A DNA stretch of 64,000 nucleotides from Geomobilibacter sp964432205 (GTDB lineage Bacteria > Desulfobacterota > Desulfuromonadia > Geobacterales > DSM-12255): positions 1 through 64,000 of the forward strand of contig CAYSMK010000029.1 in NCBI GenBank assembly GCA_964432205.1, given 5' to 3'. Each line of letters starts with the position of its first letter. Within the stretch, counting starts at the first letter, position 1. The notes beneath the pieces are model-generated. The model did not search any database. It worked only from the letters and a program-made list of their open reading frames with translations, and was not told the DNA's origin. Shown here piece by piece: positions 17,241-26,247 of this stretch. Both the position numbers and the translations under genes were made by a program.

Positions 17241-17836
17241 CAACAATATCCGTATCAAGTTATCAGTAACTACTCGTAATTATGTAGTTAATTTTCAGAA
17301 TGTGGTATTCTGGGCACTGACGGAGGGGAGCGATTACCGACGATATTTCGTCTCACAAGATGCGATAGTTGCCTTGCCACTAACCTCAACGAGCTAATTA
17401 TTAATGAAAACAACGAGGATGAGTGTAAAAATGTGTCGCCCCACGCATCGACGATATATAGCCGCATCGACGATATATCGTCGATGCGTGGGGCGGATAT
17501 TCGGGCACGATCCCATGATCCTGCATGTGGCAGTTACACGGGGGCTCGCTCACCCAGCCGACATCAGGATAGTTGTCGCCTTGAATGGGTTGGCATTAAC
17601 TGCCGGAGTATTCATTGGAGTTTTGAGATATACAAGTGGCGATGCGATAAAGCAGGGGCGTCCCTTTGTGATGCCTTACCACCATCGTCTACTGTCGAGC
17701 CAAGTTGCTTTTTTCAAGCACCCTTCAACTACCGTATTGAGCACATTTCCCTTTTTGTTTGTGTATAGGCATGAAATAATACCTTATTATATCCTGGCCA
17801 TAGGTGCCTGCTATGTTCAGTGTCATTCCCATCACA
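17241..17836. other. Intergenic region without a supported gene
   Basis: This AT-rich stretch separates the catabolic operon from the kinase genes. Apart from the 22-bp inverted repeat listed separately I see nothing certain. A 154-codon open frame (17404-17868) has no ribosome site and no recognisable motif, and it runs into the duplicated segment, so I do not call it. Confidence 0.5.
17438..17494. repeat. Perfect 22-bp inverted repeat
   Basis: The arms at 17438-17459 and 17473-17494 are exact complements (GCCCCACGCATCGACGATATAT) with a 13-base spacer that repeats part of the arm (GCATCGACG). A 22-bp perfect stem without a T run is longer than needed for a terminator and could be a protein-binding site or the trace of a mobile element. 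Confidence 0.8.
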
Positions 17837-19542
17837 GGTGCCTGATCAACCTTCTGTTATCCCCATAAGCAAGCACATCCCCTGACTGCCTACAGATTAA
17901 ATTTACCGATACAGGAAGCTAACATATAGGGGTAGAAATGAAGTTTCTACACATTAAGTCCATACAACTAAAAATTGCCTTGTGGGCAAGCATATGCCTT
18001 ATCGTTAGTGGGATTGTCATCGTTTCCTACTCTGCGACTACCGCTCGAATAACGGCGATTAAGGCTGCAGAGGAACGAGCCATCGCCGAAGCACGGATCC
18101 AGGCCGGAATTGTAAAGGCCGAAATTGAGGTGGGTCTTGATACTGCTCGTGCGAGGGCACAGGAACTTTCGGCGGTCAGGCAATTGAAAAACCGGCTGAT
18201 TATAAACCGAGAACAAGTCAATGCCATGATGAGGCAAGTCCTTGTCGAGAATCCCCAGTACATCGGAGTATGGACCTTGTGGGAGCCGAATGCCTTTGAT
18301 GGCCAGGATGCCCGATACGCCAATACCAAAACATATGGCATGACCGGTCGTTATTTCCCCTACTGGAATCGGGGGACCGGTGAGATCTCGGTGGAACCAA
18401 TTGTTGATTTCGATACCGGCGATTGGTACCAAGAGCCCAAAAGAAATAAGCGGGAATATGTTTCAGATTTATACACATACCCGGTGATGGGTAAAGATGT
18501 GCTGATGATTTCAATTGTGGCTCCGATCGTTGCCAATGGCACGTTCTATGGCGTTGCGGGTGAAGACATTCCGGTGACGTTCCTTCAGGAATTAGCCGAC
18601 AAGGTAAACATCTATAAAGGAGCTGGGAAGCTCTTTTTGATTGGCAATAACGGTAAACTGGTGGCAGCAACCGGCCAACCGGAAATGAGGGGCAGGCCGC
18701 TTTCTGAGTTAATGGCTATGCAGGTTTCTGATGAATACGTGAAAGTACTGCAGACCGGACAAGAGAGAATCAAATTAACTCGCGATCATGTGGAAGCAAT
18801 CGTACCCATCCACTTTGGGCGCACACTCAAACCATGGGCTGCGATGGTAATTCTGCCATCTCACGTGATTGTTGCCCCTGCCAATGAATTACTGTGGAGA
18901 TTAGTTGCAATAGCTTTGGTCATGATGTTGGCTGGCGTGGGAGCACTTTGGCTAGTTGCCAGACATATTGCTCGCCCTATCCGGCAAGTTACCGAGATTG
19001 CCCTGCGAGTTGCATCAGGCGATCTGACCCAAACAGTCGTGATTGGCGAGCGGCACGACGAGTTGGGCAAGTTGGCGAAAGGGTTCAATTACATGACTCA
19101 GCAACTGCGGAGTCTTTACGGAACCCTTGAGCAGCGTTTGCATGAACTCAAGCAGGCAAGTCAGTCACTAGGTGAAAGCGAGGAGCGTTTTCGATCACTT
19201 GTGGAAACCAGTTCCGATTGGATTTGGGAGGTAAACGAACAAGGGATAGTAACGTATGCCAGCCCGAAATTGAATGAACTATTGGGTTACACTCCTGCTG
19301 AAGTAATGGGCAAATATCTATTCGATATGATGCCGCCGGAAGAAGCGGATCGCATACGTATGCAGTTTTCTGAGATCGCCCGATCATGCCGTCCGATCGT
19401 AAATCTAGTGACCACCAATCAACACAAGAAAGGTGTTTCCGTAATTCTGGAAATCTGCGGCGTTCCCGTTTTTGATCAGGCAGGTGTGTTTCATGGCTAT
19501 CGCGGTGTAGCCCGAGACATCACCGAGCGCAAGCGGGCGGAA
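17837..19542 (+). repeat. 1706-bp direct repeat, copy 1
   Basis: This segment recurs at 20314-22019, offset by exactly 2477 bases. It spans about 100 bases upstream of the kinase gene and its first 535 codons. All reading frames in the two copies translate to the same proteins, so the copies appear identical or nearly so. Identity at synonymous sites implies very recent duplication or gene conversion. Confidence 0.95.
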
Positions 19543-20322
19543 GCCGATATCCGTCAACTGAATCAGGAACTGGAGGCCCGCGTGATCGAGCGTACCCGGG
19601 AACTGGAGCTTGCCAACAGGGAAATGGAGGCCTTCACCTACTCCGTTTCCCACGACCTTCGAGCCCCTTTGCGCGCCATCGACGGTTTCAGTACGGCCCT
19701 GCTTGAAGATTACGCGGACAAGCTGGATGAAGAGGGGAAAAGCTACCTGCGCTACCTCCATGAAGGGAGCCGCGAGATGAGTGATCTCATCGACGGGCTC
19801 CTGGACCTTTCCCGCTCAACACGCGGCGAACTCTCTGTCGAGCGGGTCGACCTGTCCGCGATGGCGGATACTGTAGTCAATGAACTGCGCAAGGCGGAGC
19901 ACGGCCGCCGGGTGAGCGTCCACATTGCGCCGGGCATGGAGGCCTTTGCCGACCGCCAACTGCTCAGGGTAGTCGTGGAGAACCTCATTGGCAATGCCTG
20001 GAAATACACGGGCCGGAACAACGATGGCCGCATCGAGTTCAGCCTCGAAACACAGCATGACGAAACCGTCTATTTCGTCCGGGACAACGGAGCCGGCTTT
20101 GACATGGCCTATGCGGGCAAGCTCTTCCTCCCCTTCCAGCGACTGCATAAGACCACCGAGTTTCCGGGTACCGGCATCGGACTAGCAACGGTAGAGCGGA
20201 TAATCCACCGTCACAACGGACGTATCTGGGCAGAAGGAACGGTTGGTGCAGGCGCTGCGTTCTATTTCACCCTAGGACAGAAAGGGAACTATCATGAAAA
20301 ATTGCACAATACGGGTGCCTGA
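17938..20322 (+). CDS. Membrane sensor histidine kinase (Cache-HAMP-PAS-HisKA-HATPase)
   Basis: This 794-residue kinase has a transmembrane helix (about 10-30), a periplasmic Cache-type sensor to about 310, a second helix (LLWRLVAIALVMMLAGVGAL), HAMP (to about 395), PAS (about 417-530), HisKA with the phospho-acceptor in SVSHDLRAPLRAIDGFS (about 571), and an HATPase domain ending near 785 (FPGTGIGLATVERIIHRHNG). The first 535 residues are identical to the next gene; only the transmitter differs. The frame ends 13 codons past a hidden ATGAAAAATTGCACAATACG, which looks like the start of a lost response-regulator gene cut by the duplication. The ligand is unknown. Confidence 0.9.
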   Translation: MKFLHIKSIQLKIALWASICLIVSGIVIVSYSATTARITAIKAAEERAIAEARIQAGIVKAEIEVGLDTARARAQELSAVRQLKNRLIINREQVNAMMRQVLVENPQYIGVWTLWEPNAFDGQDARYANTKTYGMTGRYFPYWNRGTGEISVEPIVDFDTGDWYQEPKRNKREYVSDLYTYPVMGKDVLMISIVAPIVANGTFYGVAGEDIPVTFLQELADKVNIYKGAGKLFLIGNNGKLVAATGQPEMRGRPLSELMAMQVSDEYVKVLQTGQERIKLTRDHVEAIVPIHFGRTLKPWAAMVILPSHVIVAPANELLWRLVAIALVMMLAGVGALWLVARHIARPIRQVTEIALRVASGDLTQTVVIGERHDELGKLAKGFNYMTQQLRSLYGTLEQRLHELKQASQSLGESEERFRSLVETSSDWIWEVNEQGIVTYASPKLNELLGYTPAEVMGKYLFDMMPPEEADRIRMQFSEIARSCRPIVNLVTTNQHKKGVSVILEICGVPVFDQAGVFHGYRGVARDITERKRAEADIRQLNQELEARVIERTRELELANREMEAFTYSVSHDLRAPLRAIDGFSTALLEDYADKLDEEGKSYLRYLHEGSREMSDLIDGLLDLSRSTRGELSVERVDLSAMADTVVNELRKAEHGRRVSVHIAPGMEAFADRQLLRVVVENLIGNAWKYTGRNNDGRIEFSLETQHDETVYFVRDNGAGFDMAYAGKLFLPFQRLHKTTEFPGTGIGLATVERIIHRHNGRIWAEGTVGAGAAFYFTLGQKGNYHEKLHNTGA

Positions 20323-22019
20323 TCAACCTTCTGTTATCCCCATAAGCAAGCACATCCCCTGACTGCCTACAGATTAAATTTACCGATACAGGAAGCTAAC
20401 ATATAGGGGTAGAAATGAAGTTTCTACACATTAAGTCCATACAACTAAAAATTGCCTTGTGGGCAAGCATATGCCTTATCGTTAGTGGGATTGTCATCGT
20501 TTCCTACTCTGCGACTACCGCTCGAATAACGGCGATTAAGGCTGCAGAGGAACGAGCCATCGCCGAAGCACGGATCCAGGCCGGAATTGTAAAGGCCGAA
20601 ATTGAGGTGGGTCTTGATACTGCTCGTGCGAGGGCACAGGAACTTTCGGCGGTCAGGCAATTGAAAAACCGGCTGATTATAAACCGAGAACAAGTCAATG
20701 CCATGATGAGGCAAGTCCTTGTCGAGAATCCCCAGTACATCGGAGTATGGACCTTGTGGGAGCCGAATGCCTTTGATGGCCAGGATGCCCGATACGCCAA
20801 TACCAAAACATATGGCATGACCGGTCGTTATTTCCCCTACTGGAATCGGGGGACCGGTGAGATCTCGGTGGAACCAATTGTTGATTTCGATACCGGCGAT
20901 TGGTACCAAGAGCCCAAAAGAAATAAGCGGGAATATGTTTCAGATTTATACACATACCCGGTGATGGGTAAAGATGTGCTGATGATTTCAATTGTGGCTC
21001 CGATCGTTGCCAATGGCACGTTCTATGGCGTTGCGGGTGAAGACATTCCGGTGACGTTCCTTCAGGAATTAGCCGACAAGGTAAACATCTATAAAGGAGC
21101 TGGGAAGCTCTTTTTGATTGGCAATAACGGTAAACTGGTGGCAGCAACCGGCCAACCGGAAATGAGGGGCAGGCCGCTTTCTGAGTTAATGGCTATGCAG
21201 GTTTCTGATGAATACGTGAAAGTACTGCAGACCGGACAAGAGAGAATCAAATTAACTCGCGATCATGTGGAAGCAATCGTACCCATCCACTTTGGGCGCA
21301 CACTCAAACCATGGGCTGCGATGGTAATTCTGCCATCTCACGTGATTGTTGCCCCTGCCAATGAATTACTGTGGAGATTAGTTGCAATAGCTTTGGTCAT
21401 GATGTTGGCTGGCGTGGGAGCACTTTGGCTAGTTGCCAGACATATTGCTCGCCCTATCCGGCAAGTTACCGAGATTGCCCTGCGAGTTGCATCAGGCGAT
21501 CTGACCCAAACAGTCGTGATTGGCGAGCGGCACGACGAGTTGGGCAAGTTGGCGAAAGGGTTCAATTACATGACTCAGCAACTGCGGAGTCTTTACGGAA
21601 CCCTTGAGCAGCGTTTGCATGAACTCAAGCAGGCAAGTCAGTCACTAGGTGAAAGCGAGGAGCGTTTTCGATCACTTGTGGAAACCAGTTCCGATTGGAT
21701 TTGGGAGGTAAACGAACAAGGGATAGTAACGTATGCCAGCCCGAAATTGAATGAACTATTGGGTTACACTCCTGCTGAAGTAATGGGCAAATATCTATTC
21801 GATATGATGCCGCCGGAAGAAGCGGATCGCATACGTATGCAGTTTTCTGAGATCGCCCGATCATGCCGTCCGATCGTAAATCTAGTGACCACCAATCAAC
21901 ACAAGAAAGGTGTTTCCGTAATTCTGGAAATCTGCGGCGTTCCCGTTTTTGATCAGGCAGGTGTGTTTCATGGCTATCGCGGTGTAGCCCGAGACATCAC
22001 CGAGCGCAAGCGGGCGGAA
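20314..22019 (+). repeat. 1706-bp direct repeat, copy 2
   Basis: This is the second copy of 17837-19542. The left junction falls inside the tail of the upstream kinase gene; the right junction falls at codon 535 of the second kinase, right after the PAS domain (ITERKRAE). Recombination between the copies would delete or fuse one kinase. Confidence 0.95.
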
Positions 22020-23912
22020 AAAGCGCTAAGGGCGTCAGAGATCCGCTACCGACGCCTTTTTGAATCCTCCAAGGATGGGATTTTAATCCTCGATGCTGAT
22101 ACTGGAGTAATCATCGACGTGAATCCTTTTATGATCGACCTGCTGGGATACCTTGCCGAGGATTACCTGGGTATGAAGCTATGCGAGGCTGACCCTTTCA
22201 AGAATACCGACGCTTTCACGACCTTCTTCAAAGAACCGCAGTCCAAAGACTTCATCCGACGCGAAGACTTTCCACTCATAACACGCGAAGGCCGTGTCAT
22301 TGAAGTGGAGTTCATCAGTTGCGTTTACTCAATCGACGGCGAAAATGTCATCCACTGCAACATACGGGATATTTCTCTGCGTAAACACGCGCAAGAAGCG
22401 CTCAAGCTACAACTCAGTTTTTTGCAGACATTGATCAACACGATACCGAGCCCGATCTTTTACAAGGATATCGAAGGCAAGTACCTTGGATGCAACACCG
22501 CTTTCGAATCCTTCTTCAATATTTCCGGGGACATTATTGCCGGGAAAACGGCCAGTGATTTTTTCCCTCCGGATCTGACTGTGAAATTACGGGATACGGA
22601 CCTCGCCTTGTTTCGTGAGCCTGGCATCAAACAGTATGAGGAATCAGTACCGTCTGCTGATGGCATGAAGCACGAGATGATAATCAGCAAAGCTACATTC
22701 TCTGATCTGCACGGGAAGATAGCAGGGCTGGTTGGAGTGATGGCCGACATCACGGAACAAAAAATGCTTGAAGAGCAACTCCGCCATTCCCAGAAAATGG
22801 AGGTCATTGGTCAATTAGCAGGAGGCATTGCCCATGATTTCAACAACATTCTCTCCGTTATCATAGGCTTTGCGAGTTTAGCTCAGAAGGTAATAAAGGA
22901 TGATGACCCATTACGCGTCAATCTTGATCAGATATTATCTGCATCAACCAAGGCGGCAAATTTGACCCGTAGTCTTCTAACCTTCAGCAGGAAACAGCCT
23001 ATAAAACCTCAGTTGATCAACCTTAACGAGGTTGTGCGGAATATGGATAATTTTCTCGCCAGAGTGATCGGAGAGGATATTCGCCTGGAGACAGTATTGC
23101 GCAAAGATTCCCTGATAATAAATGCAGACTGCGGCCAGATAGAGCAAATCTTGATGAACCTAGCTACTAATGCAAGAGATGCTATGCCCGATGGCGGACT
23201 GCTGACTATCAAGACAGAACTTGCGAAAATTGACGACATATTCATCAAGACCCACGGATACGGTGTGCCTGGCAATTTCGCCATGTTGGAAATAACTGAT
23301 ACCGGCTCAGGGATAGATGAAGAAGTCAAAAGTAAGATTTTTGAGCCATATTTCACCACCAAGGAGGTAGGTAAAGGAACCGGTCTCGGCCTTGCGATCG
23401 CATACGGAATCATCCAACTGCATAACGGCTATATCAATTTGGTCAGCGAACCAGGAAGAGGGACCACCTTCAGAATATACATTCCGGTCGTTGATTCGAA
23501 ATATGCCGAGGAAGAAAAACCCGCTCCTCTCTATCCACAAAAGGGAACGGAAACAATACTGCTCGCGGAAGAAGATGCAGAAGTTCGGCAACTGTATTTA
23601 TTGATCCTCAATGAGTTCGGCTATGATGTGCTTGCAGCGGAAGACGGGCAAGATGCTGTCGACAAATACGAAGCAAACAAAGATCGGATTCACCTTCTCC
23701 TTTTCGACATTGTTATGCCGAAGAAATCCGGTATTGAGGCATACGAAGAGATAAAGAAACTCCGATCAGATATAAAGGTACTTTTTATAAGCGGTTATGA
23801 CTCATATTTAACCGAAGGAAAGGCGCAGACAGAAGAATGTCTCGAAATCATCATGAAGCCAATCATTCCGATTGACCTCGCCAGAAGGGTGAGGTGCATT
23901 CTGGATGCTTGA
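20415..23912 (+). CDS. Hybrid sensor histidine kinase with four PAS-type modules and receiver
   Basis: This 1165-residue protein has the same membrane Cache-HAMP-PAS half as the preceding gene (residues 1-535). It then has two more PAS domains (about 541-655, YRRLFESSKDGILILDADTG; and about 665-785, FLQTLINTIPSPIFYKDIEG), HisKA (GQLAGGIAHDFNNILSVIIG, His near 805), HATPase (NLATNARDAMPDGG; GKGTGLGLAIAYGIIQLHNG), and a C-terminal receiver (about 1045-1160) with phospho-Asp in LLLFDIVMPKKSG and the conserved Lys in EIIMKPIIP. It is probably the ancestral full-length hybrid kinase. It ends one base before the convergent activator gene. Confidence 0.92.
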   Translation: MKFLHIKSIQLKIALWASICLIVSGIVIVSYSATTARITAIKAAEERAIAEARIQAGIVKAEIEVGLDTARARAQELSAVRQLKNRLIINREQVNAMMRQVLVENPQYIGVWTLWEPNAFDGQDARYANTKTYGMTGRYFPYWNRGTGEISVEPIVDFDTGDWYQEPKRNKREYVSDLYTYPVMGKDVLMISIVAPIVANGTFYGVAGEDIPVTFLQELADKVNIYKGAGKLFLIGNNGKLVAATGQPEMRGRPLSELMAMQVSDEYVKVLQTGQERIKLTRDHVEAIVPIHFGRTLKPWAAMVILPSHVIVAPANELLWRLVAIALVMMLAGVGALWLVARHIARPIRQVTEIALRVASGDLTQTVVIGERHDELGKLAKGFNYMTQQLRSLYGTLEQRLHELKQASQSLGESEERFRSLVETSSDWIWEVNEQGIVTYASPKLNELLGYTPAEVMGKYLFDMMPPEEADRIRMQFSEIARSCRPIVNLVTTNQHKKGVSVILEICGVPVFDQAGVFHGYRGVARDITERKRAEKALRASEIRYRRLFESSKDGILILDADTGVIIDVNPFMIDLLGYLAEDYLGMKLCEADPFKNTDAFTTFFKEPQSKDFIRREDFPLITREGRVIEVEFISCVYSIDGENVIHCNIRDISLRKHAQEALKLQLSFLQTLINTIPSPIFYKDIEGKYLGCNTAFESFFNISGDIIAGKTASDFFPPDLTVKLRDTDLALFREPGIKQYEESVPSADGMKHEMIISKATFSDLHGKIAGLVGVMADITEQKMLEEQLRHSQKMEVIGQLAGGIAHDFNNILSVIIGFASLAQKVIKDDDPLRVNLDQILSASTKAANLTRSLLTFSRKQPIKPQLINLNEVVRNMDNFLARVIGEDIRLETVLRKDSLIINADCGQIEQILMNLATNARDAMPDGGLLTIKTELAKIDDIFIKTHGYGVPGNFAMLEITDTGSGIDEEVKSKIFEPYFTTKEVGKGTGLGLAIAYGIIQLHNGYINLVSEPGRGTTFRIYIPVVDSKYAEEEKPAPLYPQKGTETILLAEEDAEVRQLYLLILNEFGYDVLAAEDGQDAVDKYEANKDRIHLLLFDIVMPKKSGIEAYEEIKKLRSDIKVLFISGYDSYLTEGKAQTEECLEIIMKPIIPIDLARRVRCILDA

Positions 23913-23913
23913 A

Positions 23914-25887
23914 TCAAGTCGTTACCTGATTAACACCTTTTTTCCGGTACAAGGTTGATCTGGAAACACCCAATTTTCGGGCGGCGGCAGAGACGTTTCC
24001 ATCGCATCCGCGCAGGACGTCCCTGATCATGGCAGCTTCAAACTCCTCCAAACGTCCCGCCCCTTCCCGTGCTTGCAGTCTGCGGCATTCCGTCGCCTGT
24101 TCCCCAACCTGCTCCAGAAAATCCTCGGGTAGATGCTCAACCGATATTGCGGTCTCATTTTCCCGCAAGGCCATGGCAGTTCGAATAACGTTCGTCAGCT
24201 GACGAATATTGCCGGGCCAGTCGTGTCGGGAAAAGAGGCTGATGACGAAAGGAGTGAAGCCAACAATGTCATCCCCCCGCGCCAACGTCCGCAGGATGCT
24301 GACGGCCAGCGGAAGCCGATCCGCCCGGGCACGGAGGGGCGGGAGGGTAATAAGGAGACCATTCAGACGATAGTAGAGGTCCTCCCGGAAACGTCCGGCC
24401 GCAACCTCGTCCCGCAGCCGGCGATTGGTGGCACAGATGATCTTGATATCGACCGGCAGCGACTTGTTGCCACCTAGCGGCGTAACCGTCCTGTCCTCCA
24501 GAACCCTTAGCAACCGGGCCTGAAGGGCGAGGGGCATGTCACCGATCTCGTCGAGAAACAGTGTGCCCCCGTCAGCTTGCCGGATCTTGCCGATGCTGCC
24601 AGTGCGGCGGGCACCGGTAAAGGCACCTTCGTGGTAACCGAACAGTTCAGACTCGATCAGCCCCTCGGGAATGGCGGCGCAATTAAGTGCGACAAATGGG
24701 CCTTTGCAGCGGGGACCATCGGCATGGAAGGCGTGAGCGAACATCTCCTTGCCACTCCCGGACTCCCCTTCGATCATCAGCGGAATGTCGTGCCCGATGA
24801 TCTTTTTCGCCTTGTGGATGGCAGCACCCATGGTCGGGTCGCCCAAGTCCAGTGCCACCAGGGAACCGGATGCCGTCTCCGTCCCGGAAACACGCCCTGT
24901 TGCCTCGGGCTTGCGGAACGGCAGATGAGTGATAAGTGAAACCGAGGCGCCGAACTTCACCCGGCCGAACAGTTCCACGCCGCTTCGCAGCCGAAGCCGT
25001 ATCACGGGTTGGGGAAGAATACGGGCCTGCTCGAACAGACCGGCAAGGGTCAGGTCGAAGATGCTGCTGATGTCACGTTTTTCCGCATCGTAGCGGTTGA
25101 GTCCCAGTTGGACCAGCGCAGATCGGTTGCCGGCAACGAAGCGTCCGTCGAGAGAGAAGACTGCAATTCCTTCGTAGAGGGTGCCTATGAACTCCGGCCG
25201 CAGGTGAAAATGGATCAGTATTTCATCGTTGCATTCGTGGGCAAAGAACTGGTTTTCGATCATCTGCGCCGACATCCGCACCAGCGCCATGGTGTGGCGC
25301 TGGTAGGTTGCGGAGTCGCTGGAGACATCCAGCACCCCGAGCATCCTCCCCTTTGGGTCGAAGATCGGGGCCGCCGAGCAGGTCAGGAACTGGTTGATGG
25401 CGATGAAATGCTCGTTGCTGTGCACCGATACCGGAACCTGCTCGACGAGTGCGGTGCCTATGGCATTGGTGCCGTTGGCCTCCTCGGTCCAGATGCCACC
25501 GGGCTGGAGACTCACCTGCTGCGCCTTTTCCACGAAGTCCGTATCGCCGACCGAATGCAGCACAACCCCGGTTGCATCGGTCAGCACAACCACGCTGGAA
25601 GTCCCGGAAATCTGTTCGTGAAGTTGTTCCATCACCGGCTCGGAATGAATGATCAGCCGCCTGCTCCGCTCGCGAAACCCTGGCAATGCACCGGTGGAGA
25701 CCACTGGAATCTCTCTGGCCTGCCGCTCCACGCTGACCCTCCTGTCAACGCACCGCCGCCAGGAGCGACTAATGACCTCGGGCAGGAGACCGTCCGGAAG
25801 CGACTCCCCCGCCAGGAAACAAGCCTTGGTATCGACCGTGGTCACTAATCGGCTGCCTGCTCGATGTTCGGCGTTGGTTCGCTTCAT
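23914..25887 (-). CDS. Sigma-54-dependent activator, AcoR-like (GAF-AAA-Fis)
   Basis: This 657-residue protein has an N-terminal GAF region (PGFRERSRRLIIHSEPVMEQ; GIWTEEANGTNAIGTALVEQ, typical of AcoR) and a degenerate PAS (about 220-290). A central AAA+ domain follows with Walker A GESGSGKEMF, the sigma-54 contact loop GAFTGARRTG and Walker B GGTLFLDEIGDMPL. A C-terminal Fis-type helix-turn-helix is also present (NVSAAARKLGVSRSTLYRKK). Such proteins sense small molecules directly and open sigma-54 promoters. It is the only one in the window of the acetoin/aldehyde-pathway type, and it lies downstream of the aldehyde oxidoreductase gene, so it may control that gene and the promoter at 17224-17240. 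Confidence 0.92.
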   Translation of the reverse strand: MKRTNAEHRAGSRLVTTVDTKACFLAGESLPDGLLPEVISRSWRRCVDRRVSVERQAREIPVVSTGALPGFRERSRRLIIHSEPVMEQLHEQISGTSSVVVLTDATGVVLHSVGDTDFVEKAQQVSLQPGGIWTEEANGTNAIGTALVEQVPVSVHSNEHFIAINQFLTCSAAPIFDPKGRMLGVLDVSSDSATYQRHTMALVRMSAQMIENQFFAHECNDEILIHFHLRPEFIGTLYEGIAVFSLDGRFVAGNRSALVQLGLNRYDAEKRDISSIFDLTLAGLFEQARILPQPVIRLRLRSGVELFGRVKFGASVSLITHLPFRKPEATGRVSGTETASGSLVALDLGDPTMGAAIHKAKKIIGHDIPLMIEGESGSGKEMFAHAFHADGPRCKGPFVALNCAAIPEGLIESELFGYHEGAFTGARRTGSIGKIRQADGGTLFLDEIGDMPLALQARLLRVLEDRTVTPLGGNKSLPVDIKIICATNRRLRDEVAAGRFREDLYYRLNGLLITLPPLRARADRLPLAVSILRTLARGDDIVGFTPFVISLFSRHDWPGNIRQLTNVIRTAMALRENETAISVEHLPEDFLEQVGEQATECRRLQAREGAGRLEEFEAAMIRDVLRGCDGNVSAAARKLGVSRSTLYRKKGVNQVTT

Positions 25888-25889
25888 GG

Positions 25890-26114
25890 CTAACTGAACG
25901 GATTGGACGACATCGACAACTGCTTCGGCGTCATCACTCCGATCATGTCGGAGGAGGGGGTCCGCTTGACCAGCTCAATCGCCTGCCGCATCAGGTCCGA
26001 CATCCGCTTGATGTGCTGATACGTCATCACCTCTTTAAGGAGCTCCCGCTCTTCGTCGGAAATCCGCATGGAAATAACGTAGCTTTTCTTTTTCGGTTTC
26101 CTGTTACAGTCCAT
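25890..26114 (-). CDS. Small putative ribbon-helix-helix-like protein
   Basis: This 74-residue basic protein begins MDCNRKPKKKSYVISMRISD. The segment SYVISMRISDEERELLKEVM looks like the strand and first helix of a MetJ/Arc-type DNA-binding fold. The strong ribosome site (GAGGAGGAAT) before 26114 supports translation. Its stop lies two bases before the activator start, so the two are co-translated. A regulatory role is inference; no clear named family. Confidence 0.65.
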   Translation of the reverse strand: MDCNRKPKKKSYVISMRISDEERELLKEVMTYQHIKRMSDLMRQAIELVKRTPSSDMIGVMTPKQLSMSSNPFS

Positions 26115-26247
26115 AAATATTCCTCCTCGTTGAGACGACTAAACGTCTAGGCCAGACTCCTCACCGTTTTCGGGTGTCGATCGGCCCGGCATAGTTCTGT
26201 CTCCAATTTCCGACAGAGGCGGGTACCGCCCCAGTTGAAAAGAGCCG

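Noticed and set aside
17224..17300. IHF site next to the 17224 promoter (TATCAAGTTATCA)
   Set aside because: It fails the TTR end of the consensus, so I did not list it.
17404..17868. Possible 154-residue protein before the first kinase
   Set aside because: No ribosome site, no family, it starts within a perfect inverted repeat and its end crosses the duplication boundary.
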